From: Acuticoccus mangrovi
GTDB lineage: Bacteria > Pseudomonadota > Alphaproteobacteria > Rhizobiales > Amorphaceae
Reading direction: 5' to 3'
DNA length: 64,000 bases
Assembly: GCF_016411865.1 (NCBI RefSeq)
Contig: NZ_JAEKJA010000010.1
Coordinates: forward strand, 62,001-126,000
The notes under the pieces were generated by a model that was not told the origin of the DNA, did not search any database, and saw nothing but the letters and a program-made list of their open reading frames with translations. Of the stretch, positions 17,807 through 26,087 are shown one piece after another. Made by a program: the position numbers and the translations under genes. Each line of letters starts with the position of its first letter. Positions within the stretch are counted from its first letter, which is position 1.

Positions 17807-20121
17807 GGTCGGGCCTCGGCGTTGGTGGGATCGTCGGCGTTGGTGGTATCGGATGCGGCCCGCCGCCCGGCCTCGATGAGGTGCCACAGGCGCGGCGGCG
17901 TGAGGGGCAGGGTGTTGGGCTCGACGGCGAAGTCGGCGAGCGCCGCGGCGACGGCATTGGCGATCACCCCGCCCACCGGGATGAGCCCGCCCTCGCCGGC
18001 GCCCTTTGCTCCGATGGGGTTGTTGGGGCAGGGCCGCAACCCGAGCGAGATGGCGCGCACCGGCGGAACCTCGGTCGCGGTGGGCATCAGATAGTCGGCG
18101 AATGAGCCGGTGAGGAGCTGGCCCTCCTCGTCGTAGCGGATCTCTTCCAAGAAGGTGCTGCCGAGACCCTGGACCAGCGCGCCGACCACTTGACCGTGGA
18201 GCGTCAGCGGGTTGATGACGCGGCCGACGTCGTCGACCGTCACGTAGTCGAGCACAGCGACGTCGCCGGTGCGCGGGTCGACGGAGACGTGCGCGGCATG
18301 GGCGCCGTAGCTGTAGGTCAGCTTCTTGTTGAAGAATTGCCGCTCCACGACGAGCCCGGCGAAGGCGTCGAGCGGCAGCCGGGCGTCGCCCACGGCGACC
18401 ATGCCGTCCTCGATGCGCACCTTGCCGGCGGCTTCATGGTGCGGCGCGGCCTCGCCGATCGCCTGGAGCAGCGCTTCGGCGGCGAGGAGGATCGCCGAGC
18501 CGCCCATCACCGTGGAGCGTGAGTGGAAGGAGCCGCCGCCCTGGCTCACGAGGTTGGTGGAGCCGTGCACGAGGCGGATGCGGTCCATCGGGAGCGAGAG
18601 CGCGTCGGCCGCGATCTGGGTGAGGATCGTGACGAGCCCCTGGCCGAGCGAGGTGGAGCCCACCGCCACCTCCACCATGCCGTCGGCCGTGATGGTCATG
18701 CGCGCCGTCTCGCCGCGACCGCCCGCGCCGCCCTCCACGAAGGCCCCGACGGCAATGCCGTGGTGCCGCCCGTCGACCAGGCGGCCGTCGAGACGGGACT
18801 TCGCCGCCCAGTCGAAGGTCTCGAGGCAGCGCGCCATCACCTCGCCGTAGGCGCCGTTGTCGAGCTCGGTTTGCCAGCTGGCGTCGAGGCCGTCCATGTG
18901 GGCGAGGGGATAGGGCAGCCGCTCTTCGGGAATGAGGTTCATCATGCGGAACTCGGCGCGGTCGACGCCGAGATCGCGGGCCGCCATGTCGAAGAGACGC
19001 TCGCAGAAGAAGCTCGCCTCGTAGCGCCCCGGCCCGCGATAGGTGCCCGTCGGCGTCTTGTTGGTGACGTGCACGGCGACGTCGATCGCGATGTGCGGCA
19101 CGAGGTAGGGCCCGGTCACGAACTGGGCGACGTTGCGCGGGGTGGTGAGGCCGTTGGTGCGCACGTAGGCGCCGAGGTCGACGTCGACGGTGCCGCGGAT
19201 GCCGATGACGCGGCCGTCGCGCTCGCAGGCGATCTCCATCTCGGCGGTCATCTCGCGGGCGTGGTTCATGGCCGAGAAGTGCTCCCGGCGGTCCTCCAGC
19301 CAACGCACGCGCGCCCCGAGGCGGCGGGCGGCGAAGGGGATGAGGAAGTCTTCCGGGTAGAACTCGCCGCGGGCGCCGAAGCCGCCGCCCACGTCCACCT
19401 CGATCAGCGTCACGTCGCCGGCGCCGAGGCCGAGCATCGTGGCGAGCGTATCGCGGTTGAAGAAGGGCACTTTGGTCGCGCCGTGGACGGTGAGGTGCCC
19501 GCTCTCGCCGTCCCACTCGGCGAGGAGGCCGCGCGTTTCCATGGGCGAGGCGGTGTGGCGTTGCACAGCGAAGCGGGCGCGGCGGGTGTAGGGGGCGGCG
19601 GCGAAGGCGGCGTCGGCCCCGCCCGCCCGGGCGCGGAAGGTGGTGACGCGGTTGGTGGGGGCCGCGAACACCAGCGTCTCGTCGCGCGCCGAGATGGCGG
19701 TGTCGGCGACGACCGGCAGCGGGTCGATGTCGACGACGACGGCTTCGGCGGCGTCCTCCGCGACGGCGGCCTCGCGCGCCACGACGATCGCCACCGGCTC
19801 GCCGACATAGCGCACGCGATCGGCGGCGATGACCGGCTGGCGGTAGGCCTCGCCCTCCGGCACGCCGTGCTGGCGGATCGGGATCAGCGGCACCTCGCCG
19901 ATGTCGGCCGCGGTGAAGAGGGCGACGACGCCGTCCATCGCCCGCGCCGCGTCGGCGTCGACGGCGAGGATGCGGCCATGGGCGAGCGGGCTGCGCACGA
20001 TGACGGCGTGGAGGAGGTCGTGGCGGGCAAGGTCCGCGACGAAGCGGGCGCCGCCGGTCAGAAGGCGCGCGTCCTCGATCCGCGGCATCGGGCTCCCCAC
20101 GAAGGCGTTGGAGCGGCTCAC
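17803..20121 (-). CDS. Molybdenum-containing hydroxylase, large (molybdopterin-binding) subunit
   Basis: This is the catalytic subunit (772 residues) of a three-subunit xanthine-oxidase-family hydroxylase, which inserts a water-derived oxygen next to a ring nitrogen or into an aldehyde. SNAFVGSPMPRIEDARLLTG at the start, VDVGGGFGARG in the middle and GAKGAGEGG near the end (catalytic Glu about residue 710) are the family landmarks. The active-site loop GTYRGPGR lacks the Cys of the AYxCSFR loop of carbon-monoxide dehydrogenase, so this is not a form I CoxL. GTG 20121 overlaps the small-subunit stop. Substrate unknown; an N-heterocycle or aldehyde is likely. Confidence 0.92.
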   Translation of the reverse strand: MSRSNAFVGSPMPRIEDARLLTGGARFVADLARHDLLHAVIVRSPLAHGRILAVDADAARAMDGVVALFTAADIGEVPLIPIRQHGVPEGEAYRQPVIAADRVRYVGEPVAIVVAREAAVAEDAAEAVVVDIDPLPVVADTAISARDETLVFAAPTNRVTTFRARAGGADAAFAAAPYTRRARFAVQRHTASPMETRGLLAEWDGESGHLTVHGATKVPFFNRDTLATMLGLGAGDVTLIEVDVGGGFGARGEFYPEDFLIPFAARRLGARVRWLEDRREHFSAMNHAREMTAEMEIACERDGRVIGIRGTVDVDLGAYVRTNGLTTPRNVAQFVTGPYLVPHIAIDVAVHVTNKTPTGTYRGPGRYEASFFCERLFDMAARDLGVDRAEFRMMNLIPEERLPYPLAHMDGLDASWQTELDNGAYGEVMARCLETFDWAAKSRLDGRLVDGRHHGIAVGAFVEGGAGGRGETARMTITADGMVEVAVGSTSLGQGLVTILTQIAADALSLPMDRIRLVHGSTNLVSQGGGSFHSRSTVMGGSAILLAAEALLQAIGEAAPHHEAAGKVRIEDGMVAVGDARLPLDAFAGLVVERQFFNKKLTYSYGAHAAHVSVDPRTGDVAVLDYVTVDDVGRVINPLTLHGQVVGALVQGLGSTFLEEIRYDEEGQLLTGSFADYLMPTATEVPPVRAISLGLRPCPNNPIGAKGAGEGGLIPVGGVIANAVAAALADFAVEPNTLPLTPPRLWHLIEAGRRAASDTTNADDPTNAEARP

Positions 20122-20603
20122 TCCACGCCCTCGCGACGGTAGGCGCCGCGCGCCGCCATCACGGCGGCGATGATGGGAAGGTAGCCGGTGCAGCGGCAGA
20201 GATTGCCGGAGAGGACGTCGCGGATGCGTGCCTCGTCCGCCTCGGGCTCCTCGGTGAGGAGCGCGTGCATCGTGGTGAGGATCCCCGGCGTGCAGAAGCC
20301 GCATTGCAGGGCGTGGTGCTCGTGGAAGGCCTGCTGCAACGCGCCGAGGCCGCCGTCGCGGGGGGCGAGCCCCTCCACCGTCACGACGTCGGCGCCGTCG
20401 GCCTGGACGGCCAGCATCAGGCAGGCGCGGACGGCGAGGCCGTCGACGATCACGGTGCAGGCGCCGCAGACCCCGTGCTCACAGCCGAGGTGGGTGCCGG
20501 TGAGGCGGGCGCCGTCGCGCAGCGCGTCGGCGAGGGTGGTGCGGTCGGCGACGTCGAGTGCGGTGGCGACGCCGTTGAGCGCGAAGCGGACGGTGCGGCT
20601 CAT
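20118..20603 (-). CDS. Molybdenum hydroxylase, small 2Fe-2S subunit
   Basis: This 161-residue electron-transfer subunit has two [2Fe-2S] domains. The plant-ferredoxin-like cluster uses Cys41, Cys46 and Cys49 (CEHGVCGAC) plus Cys61. The all-helical second domain has CGFCTPG (Cys101, Cys104) and CRC (Cys136, Cys138). It passes electrons from the molybdenum site to the FAD subunit. Both ends overlap neighbours (ATGA and GTGA), giving the order FAD, FeS, Mo, LLM. Confidence 0.95.
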   Translation of the reverse strand: MSRTVRFALNGVATALDVADRTTLADALRDGARLTGTHLGCEHGVCGACTVIVDGLAVRACLMLAVQADGADVVTVEGLAPRDGGLGALQQAFHEHHALQCGFCTPGILTTMHALLTEEPEADEARIRDVLSGNLCRCTGYLPIIAAVMAARGAYRREGVE

Positions 20604-21511
20604 GCGGCGCGCTCGGCGGGGGGATTCTCCAGCGCGCAGGCGAGCGCACGGCCGAGGAGCGTCGCGAGGAGCGCGCGGCGGTAGGCGGCGTCGGCGCTCG
20701 GGTCGCCGTCCGGGGTGACGCTGGCGACGCAGGCCGCTTCCGCCGCCGCGACGGCGGACGCGTCGGCGACGGCGCCTTCGAGCGCGGCTTCCACGGCGTC
20801 GAGGCGCAGCGGCACGTCGGCGATGCCGAAGGCGGCGATGCGCGCGCCTTCGATCCGCGGCGCTGCGCGGTCGCGCGCCATGGTGACGTCGAGCGGGAGG
20901 GTGACGTCGAGCGAGAGGGCGATGCCGGCGAGGGCGAAGTCGCCGCGCCGGCGCGCGAACTCCTCGAAGCCGTGCCGCCGCGTCGCCGGGGCGGGCGGCA
21001 GATGGAGGGCGGTGACGATCTCGCCCGGTTCGAGCGCCGTCGTCATCGCGCCGAGGAAGAAGTCTTGCGCACCGATGCGGCGGGGGCCGGCGGGGCCGGC
21101 GACCTCGATGGTGGCGTCGAGGGTGAGGGCGACCGCCGGCAGCTCGGCGGCGGGGTCCGCGTGGGCGAGGCTGCCCCCGACGGTGCCGCGATTGCGGATC
21201 TGATAGTGGGCGATGTGGGGGAGGGCGGCGGCGAGGAGTGGCTGGGCGGCGGCGAGCGCGTGGGAGCGCTCCAGCGCGCGCCACGTCACCCGCGACCCGA
21301 CGTGCGTTCCCTCCGCGTCGATCGCGATGCGGTCGAGCCCCGGCACGCGCCTCAGGTCCACGAGCACGCTCGGCGCGGCGAGGCGGAAGGCGAGCATCGG
21401 CATCAAGCTCTGGCCGCCGCTCAGGATCTGGGCCTCGTCGTCGGCCGCGAGGAGGGCGATGGCCTCGTCGAGGCTTTCCGGGCATCGGTAGGCGACCGGC
21501 GGCAGCTTCAA
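20600..21511 (-). CDS. Molybdenum hydroxylase, FAD-binding middle subunit
   Basis: This is a CoxM-type FAD subunit of about 303 residues. AQILSGGQSLMPMLAFRLA is the first FAD-binding loop and IRNRGTVGGSLAHADPAAE the second. I chose TTG 21511 (protein beginning MKLPPVAYR) because GGGAG lies nine bases upstream and family members start here. An in-frame ATG at 21607 would make the operator array part of the coding region. First gene of the Mo-hydroxylase/LLM operon. Confidence 0.88.
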   Translation of the reverse strand: MKLPPVAYRCPESLDEAIALLAADDEAQILSGGQSLMPMLAFRLAAPSVLVDLRRVPGLDRIAIDAEGTHVGSRVTWRALERSHALAAAQPLLAAALPHIAHYQIRNRGTVGGSLAHADPAAELPAVALTLDATIEVAGPAGPRRIGAQDFFLGAMTTALEPGEIVTALHLPPAPATRRHGFEEFARRRGDFALAGIALSLDVTLPLDVTMARDRAAPRIEGARIAAFGIADVPLRLDAVEAALEGAVADASAVAAAEAACVASVTPDGDPSADAAYRRALLATLLGRALACALENPPAERAA

Positions 21512-21559
21512 GTGCGGGGGCTCCCGATGGCGAAACGCGCCCGCCCGCTCGGACGGGAC

Positions 21560-21592
21560 GGAACATCGTTCCAATATATAGAACATTGTTCC
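21560..21592. promoter_or_regulatory. Operator A: IclR-type pentamer array upstream of the Mo-hydroxylase operon
   Basis: GGAAC-ATC-GTTCC at 21560-21572 and AGAAC-ATT-GTTCC at 21580-21592 are separated by seven AT-only bases; their centres are 20 bp apart. This is the most complete of four such arrays in the window. It lies 48-81 bp upstream of the FAD-subunit TTG, overlapping the likely promoter. Confidence 0.8.
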
Positions 21593-21697
21593 AAAATATG
21601 ATGGCATCGGCAGTGATGCCTGTCAATCGACCGCCGCCCCGACGGGCGGAAGGCCGGCCGGCGGTTGACAGGCCATCTGCGCTCACTCACAGTAGTT

Positions 21698-21722
21698 GAA
21701 ACAGTGTTCCATATAAAGGAAC
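21698..21722. promoter_or_regulatory. Operator B: IclR-type pentamer array upstream of the M24 hydrolase gene
   Basis: GAAAC-AGT-GTTCC at 21698-21710 is followed after seven bases (ATATAAA) by GGAAC at 21718-21722; the fourth pentamer is not recognisable. Spacing equals that of operator A. It ends 17 bp before the ATG at 21740, so bound regulator would sit over the transcription start. Confidence 0.75.
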
Positions 21723-21739
21723 GCTTTTGAGGAATCCCG

Positions 21740-22939
21740 ATGCCAAGCGACGCCTGTCTCGCCAATCTTCCCCGGCTCAACGACCTTGCGAAGCGTGAAG
21801 GCTTCGACGCCGTAATCGCCACATCACCGGAAAACGTCACCTATCTCAGCGGTTTCTGGGCGATGTCCCAGTGGGTCCGGCGCGGCCCGCAGGCATATTG
21901 TCTCTACCCCCTCAACGGCGAAGAGCCGGCGCTGATCGCGAACTCCAGCATCCTCGACCTCGTGGCCGATCAGAAGCCCTGGGTGAGCGACGTCCGCCGC
22001 TACGGCTACTTCCAGATCGACGTCGACGCGAGCGCGACGCTCGAGCCGGACGACGCCACCCAGAGCGAGCTCTTCGCCACCGACGCCTATGCGGGTTCGG
22101 TCGAGGCGCTGGTCGCCGCGATGAAGGAGAAGGGCGTTGCCAAGGGGCGCATCGCCCTCGACGAGACGGGCATCACCCCCCAGTGCATGGACGAGCTCCT
22201 CGCGGCGTTGCCGGAGGCGACCTTCGTGCGCTCCTTCGGCCTCTTCCAGCGCGTGCGGGCGGTGAAGACGCCGGTCGAGATCGACATCCTGCGCGATGTG
22301 GCGGCGATCACCCAGCGGGCGATCGAAGCGTCTCTCGCCGTCGCCCGCGAGGGGGTGAGCGAGCGCGAGATGCTGCGCGCCTTCAACGGCTCGCTGGTCG
22401 CCGACGACGCGCTCCCGGTGACGGGGTGCATCGGCTTCGGCCCGCGCAGCGCCATGATCAACGCCCAGCCTTCCGACCGGCAGCTGAGGCCCGGCGATCT
22501 CATCCGCTTCGACGTCGGCGCCCGCTACAAGCACTACCGCTCGGACATGGCCCGCGGCGCCGTTCTCGGTGAACCGGACAAGCGCACCGCCGCCGCCTAT
22601 GCCGCGGTGGAGAAGGGCATCGAGCGCAGCTACGAGATCATCAAGCCCGGCCTCAAGGTCGCCGACCTCTTCACCGAGGTGGTGGAGACGGTGCGGCGCG
22701 AGGGGATCCCCGGCTTCCGCCGCAGTCACGTCGGCCATGGCATCGGCATCGACGGCTACGATCCGCCGACGATTTCCGAGGCCGCACCGGAAGTGCTCGA
22801 GGAGAACATGGTGCTCTGCCTCGAGACCCCCTACTACGAGCTCGGTTTCGGCGGCTTCCAGGTGGAAGACATGCTGCGCGTCACGCGCGACGGCGTGGAA
22901 TCCTTCATGACGCTGCCGACTGCGCTGCGCGTGGTCTAA
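21740..22939 (+). CDS. M24-family metallohydrolase (creatinase / Xaa-Pro dipeptidase-like)
   Basis: This 399-residue protein has an N-terminal creatinase domain (about residues 10-150) and a C-terminal pita-bread domain. Metal-ligand motifs are present: RFDVGARYKHYRSDMAR (two Asp), SHVGHGIGIDGYD (His), ETPYYELG (Glu) and FQVEDM (Glu). The ATG follows GAGGAA. Family members cleave Xaa-Pro dipeptides, creatine or other amidino or amide bonds. Placement behind operator B and before an LLM gene points to a catabolic amide or C-N hydrolase rather than general peptide turnover. Confidence 0.85.
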   Translation: MPSDACLANLPRLNDLAKREGFDAVIATSPENVTYLSGFWAMSQWVRRGPQAYCLYPLNGEEPALIANSSILDLVADQKPWVSDVRRYGYFQIDVDASATLEPDDATQSELFATDAYAGSVEALVAAMKEKGVAKGRIALDETGITPQCMDELLAALPEATFVRSFGLFQRVRAVKTPVEIDILRDVAAITQRAIEASLAVAREGVSEREMLRAFNGSLVADDALPVTGCIGFGPRSAMINAQPSDRQLRPGDLIRFDVGARYKHYRSDMARGAVLGEPDKRTAAAYAAVEKGIERSYEIIKPGLKVADLFTEVVETVRREGIPGFRRSHVGHGIGIDGYDPPTISEAAPEVLEENMVLCLETPYYELGFGGFQVEDMLRVTRDGVESFMTLPTALRVV

Positions 22940-22951
22940 CTCTTTGGGAGC

Positions 22952-22999
22952 GAGCGGCTTCTTCCCGTCCGATGGGTCAAGAGAGGACGGGAGCCGCTC
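22952..22999 (+). other. Long two-part hairpin between the M24 and LLM genes
   Basis: GAGCGGCT (22952-22959) pairs with AGCCGCTC (22992-22999), and CCCGTCC (22964-22970) with GGACGGG (22985-22991), leaving a four-base bulge (TCTT) and a 14-base loop. There is no T tract, so it is more likely a transcript-stabilising or processing element inside the operon than a full terminator. Confidence 0.5.
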
Positions 23000-23023
23000 T
23001 CGGCGCTGCGCAAGGACGCTTTC

Positions 23024-24025
23024 ATGAAATACTCCGTCTGCCTGTCGACCGGCTATGAAGGGCTCGCCTTTCCGGTCAATTTCTGCGCGCCGCAGGATCT
23101 CGTGCGCCACGCGCAGGTGGCCGAGCGGCTCGGCTTCGATTCGGTGTGGGGCAACGACCACATCACCCCGCCGCGCTACGTGCGCGAGCACTTCGACGCC
23201 TCGCCCAACTTCTACGACGTGCTCATCGCGCTTGCGATGATCGCGCAGGCGACGACCACGCTGCGCGTCGGGACGGCGCTTCTCGTCGTGCCGAACCGCG
23301 AGCCGGTCTATCTCGCCAAGCAGGCCTTCACCCTCGATCAGATGTCGGGCGGCCGCTTCATGATGGCCGTGGGCCTCGGCGCCTATCGCGAGGAGTTTGA
23401 GGCGTTCGTCGGCCATCGCTACGAGAAGCCCCACCGCGGCAAGATGATGGCCGAGGGGCTCGAGATCTTCCGCCGCCTCGCCACCGAGAAGGTCTCCTCC
23501 TTCGACGGCGAGTATTATTCGTACACCGACATCGAGATGTTCCCCAAGCCGAAGCAGGACCCGTTCCCGCTGTTCATCGGCGGGCACAACATGAAGGCGG
23601 TGGAGCGGGCGGCCGAGATCGGCCAGGGCTGGCTGCCCGGCTGGCGGCCGTTTCACGAGATCGCCGAGCGCATCGAGGCGCTGCACGCGGCGGCCGAGAA
23701 GATCGGGCGCGACCCGAAGTCCATCGAGGTGGCGCCGCAATTCTCCCTCCTCATCGGCAAGACCCAGGAGGAGGCCGAGGCGACCTACATGAAGAGCGGC
23801 CTCGTGGCGCACCGCGTCTCGCTCGCCCACACCGGGCGCGATCCGGCCTATCAGGTCTCCGGCAACCTCGTCGGCTCGCCCGAAACGATCATCGCCAAAA
23901 TCCACGAGCTGAAGGCGATGGGCGTCGACCACTGCGCCGCCATGGCCCTCGCGGTGAACAGCCAGGAAGAATATCTGGAGCAGCTGCACTGGTTCTCCGA
24001 GGAGATCATGCCCCACTGCGCCTGA
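23024..24025 (+). CDS. LLM-class flavin/F420-dependent oxidoreductase
   Basis: This 333-residue luciferase-superfamily TIM barrel has LGFDSVWGNDHITPP, RVGTALLVVPNREPVYLAKQ and DQMSGGRFMMAVGLGAYREE, the standard LLM landmarks. It is the third LLM gene of the window and lies 84 bp after the M24 gene, under operator B. A strong terminator follows. F420 rather than FMN is plausible because the same locus encodes F420 synthesis and Fno, but the cofactor cannot be decided from sequence alone. Confidence 0.85.
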   Translation: MKYSVCLSTGYEGLAFPVNFCAPQDLVRHAQVAERLGFDSVWGNDHITPPRYVREHFDASPNFYDVLIALAMIAQATTTLRVGTALLVVPNREPVYLAKQAFTLDQMSGGRFMMAVGLGAYREEFEAFVGHRYEKPHRGKMMAEGLEIFRRLATEKVSSFDGEYYSYTDIEMFPKPKQDPFPLFIGGHNMKAVERAAEIGQGWLPGWRPFHEIAERIEALHAAAEKIGRDPKSIEVAPQFSLLIGKTQEEAEATYMKSGLVAHRVSLAHTGRDPAYQVSGNLVGSPETIIAKIHELKAMGVDHCAAMALAVNSQEEYLEQLHWFSEEIMPHCA

Positions 24026-24050
24026 CGCCGCCGCCTCGAGCCGCATCCAC

Positions 24051-24082
24051 GAAAGGCCCGCCTCGGCGGGCCTTTCTTGTTG
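24051..24082. terminator. Rho-independent terminator between convergent LLM and tctA genes
   Basis: GAAAGGCCCGC and GCGGGCCTTTC (24051-24061 and 24066-24076) form an 11-bp stem with a tetraloop, followed by TTGTTG. The A/T-flanked stem could act in both directions between the convergent genes. Confidence 0.8.
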
Positions 24083-24125
24083 CGTCGGCGCGTTTCGGTG
24101 CGTGGGGGTGGCGCCGCGCCCCGCC

Positions 24126-25628
24126 TCAGCGCGAGGCGATGCGGCGGCGCATGCCGCCGACGGCACGGGCGATGGTGGGGTAGAGCAGCACGCCGAGGAT
24201 CATCACGAGCAGCGCGGCGGCGACCGGGCGCTCCAGGAACACCACCGGGTCGGTGCCGTAGACGATGAGGGCCTGCTTGAAGTTTACCTCCACCATCGGG
24301 GCGAGCACGTAGCCGATGATCAGCGGGGCGAGCGGGAAGCCGAGCACCCGCAGGCCCCAGCCGAGGAAGCCCGCGGCGGCCATGATGACGAGGTCGAAGG
24401 CGGAGTTGTTGCCGGCGAAGGTGCCGACCGAGGCGAGCACCACCACGCCGGCGAGGAGCAGCGGCTCCGGTAGCCGCAGCACGCGGGTGAAGAGCCGCGC
24501 GCCGAAGCCGCCGGCGACGAGGATGCCGATGTTGGCGATGAACAGCGAGAAGAGGATGAGGAGCACCTGGTCCATGTGCTCGGTGTAGAGCCGCGGTCCG
24601 GGCGTCACCCCCTGTAGTACGAGGGCGGCGAGGATCATCGCCGTGATCGGGTCGCCGGGAATGCCGAGCGACAGGGAAGGGACCAGCGCCCCGCCCGTCA
24701 CCGCGTTGTTGGCCGCCTCGGAGGCGAGGATGCCCTCGGGGTTGCCCTTGCCGAAGCTGTCGGGGTCCTTGGAGGAGCGCTTCGCCTCCGAGTAGCTGAT
24801 GAAGGAGGCTGCCGTCGGCCCGGCCCCCGGCAGGATGCCGAGCACGATGCCGATGAGCGAGGACTTCGCCACCGTGCGCCAGGCCGAGCGCCAGAAGTGG
24901 AGCCCCGGCACGCGGAAGCCGATGCGCGCCAGCGTGCCCTCGGCCGGGCCGCGGCCATATTCGGCGACGCGCATCATCACCTCGGAGATGGCGAAGAGGC
25001 CCATGAGGAGGGGCACGAGGGGAATGCCGGCGGCGAGCGGGAAGTAGCCGAAGGTGAGGCGCATGTCGCCGGACGCGGGGTCCTGGCCGATCGAGGCGAG
25101 CGCCATGCCGACGAGCCCGGCGGCGACCGCCTTCACCAGGATCGCCCGCTCGATGATGGCGACGCAGCAGAGGGCGAAGACGCCGACGAGGAACATCTCG
25201 AGCGGCCCGAAGCGCAGGGCGAAGCGGGCGAGGAAGGGCGCCAGAAAGGCGAGGATCACGATGGAGAACATGCCCCCCATCGCCGAGCCGATCGTGGTGA
25301 TGCCGATGGCGAGGTCGCCGTCGCCGCGCCGCGCCATCGGGTAGCCGTCGAAGCAGGTGGCGGCCGAGGCGGGCGTGCCCGGCACGTTGAGGAGGATCGC
25401 CGCCACCGACCCGCCATAGATCGAGGTGCAGTAGAGGCCCATCAACAGGGCGACGCTCGGCCCGAGCGACATGTTGAGGGTGAAGGGCAGCGCGAGGGCG
25501 ATGGCGATGCTCGGCCCGAGCCCCGGCAGGACGCCGATGATGGTGCCCACCACCACGCCGGCGAGGAGTGCGACGAGCGTCGTGGGGTCGACGAGAAGGG
25601 TGACGGCGGCGAGGGCGTCGTTCAGCAA
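24126..25628 (-). CDS. tctA: Tripartite tricarboxylate transporter, large membrane subunit TctA
   Basis: This 500-residue integral membrane protein has about a dozen hydrophobic segments. The duplicated family signature is clear: GVLPGLGPSIAIALALPFT near residue 35 and GILPGAGPTAAS near residue 265, with YGGSVAAILLNVPGTPASAAT and GIPGDPITAMIL nearby. With TctB and the periplasmic TctC it imports a carboxylate using an ion gradient. The family covers citrate, aromatic acids and many others. Last gene of the M20-tctC-tctB-tctA operon under operator C. Confidence 0.93.
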   Translation of the reverse strand: MLNDALAAVTLLVDPTTLVALLAGVVVGTIIGVLPGLGPSIAIALALPFTLNMSLGPSVALLMGLYCTSIYGGSVAAILLNVPGTPASAATCFDGYPMARRGDGDLAIGITTIGSAMGGMFSIVILAFLAPFLARFALRFGPLEMFLVGVFALCCVAIIERAILVKAVAAGLVGMALASIGQDPASGDMRLTFGYFPLAAGIPLVPLLMGLFAISEVMMRVAEYGRGPAEGTLARIGFRVPGLHFWRSAWRTVAKSSLIGIVLGILPGAGPTAASFISYSEAKRSSKDPDSFGKGNPEGILASEAANNAVTGGALVPSLSLGIPGDPITAMILAALVLQGVTPGPRLYTEHMDQVLLILFSLFIANIGILVAGGFGARLFTRVLRLPEPLLLAGVVVLASVGTFAGNNSAFDLVIMAAAGFLGWGLRVLGFPLAPLIIGYVLAPMVEVNFKQALIVYGTDPVVFLERPVAAALLVMILGVLLYPTIARAVGGMRRRIASR

Positions 25629-25637
25629 GATGGCCTC

Positions 25638-26087
25638 CTAGAGCGGCAGCGGGACGTTCATCAGGCGGATGAACACGAGCCACACGAGCGCCAGGATCGC
25701 GATGGTGAAGGCGGCGATGGCCACGATGTTGCGATAGCCGAGGAGGACGGGCAGGAGCACGGAAAGGGCCGTGGTGGCGATCAGGAAGCCCACGCGGGGC
25801 AGGGCGATCGCATAGATCGCGGCGAGCGCGCCGATGCCGACGGCCTTGAGGAGGCCGGCGGTGGCGAACGGCGTGTCGCTGTTGCGGGCGGCGCCGGCGG
25901 CGATGAGGAGCCCGCAGAGGATGGCCCCCGCCAGCACGACCACCGGAAAGATGGTCTTCGACTGGGCCGCACGCAGCCAGTCGCCGGGGGAGAGGAGTCC
26001 CCCGGCGGCGGCGAACAGGAGGCACGCGGCGGAGAGACCGAGGCCGGTCGCGACCCGGCGGATCCGCGGCGACGCCTCGCCGCTCAT
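25638..26087 (-). CDS. tctB: Tripartite tricarboxylate transporter, small membrane subunit TctB
   Basis: This 149-residue protein has four hydrophobic helices, the TctB pattern. Sequence conservation in TctB is always low, so the call rests on topology and position between tctA and tctC. ATG 26087 overlaps the tctC stop (ATGA). A nine-base gap separates it from tctA. Confidence 0.85.
   Translation of the reverse strand: MSGEASPRIRRVATGLGLSAACLLFAAAGGLLSPGDWLRAAQSKTIFPVVVLAGAILCGLLIAAGAARNSDTPFATAGLLKAVGIGALAAIYAIALPRVGFLIATTALSVLLPVLLGYRNIVAIAAFTIAILALVWLVFIRLMNVPLPL

Noticed and set aside
17803-21511. Aerobic carbon-monoxide dehydrogenase (coxMSL)
   Set aside because: The subunit order is similar, but the large subunit has GTYRGPGR instead of the Cys-containing active-site loop of form I CoxL.
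21512-21607. Longer N-terminus for the FAD subunit starting at ATG 21607
   Set aside because: It would translate through operator A and adds residues unlike the family; TTG 21511 has a ribosome site and gives the usual N-terminus.
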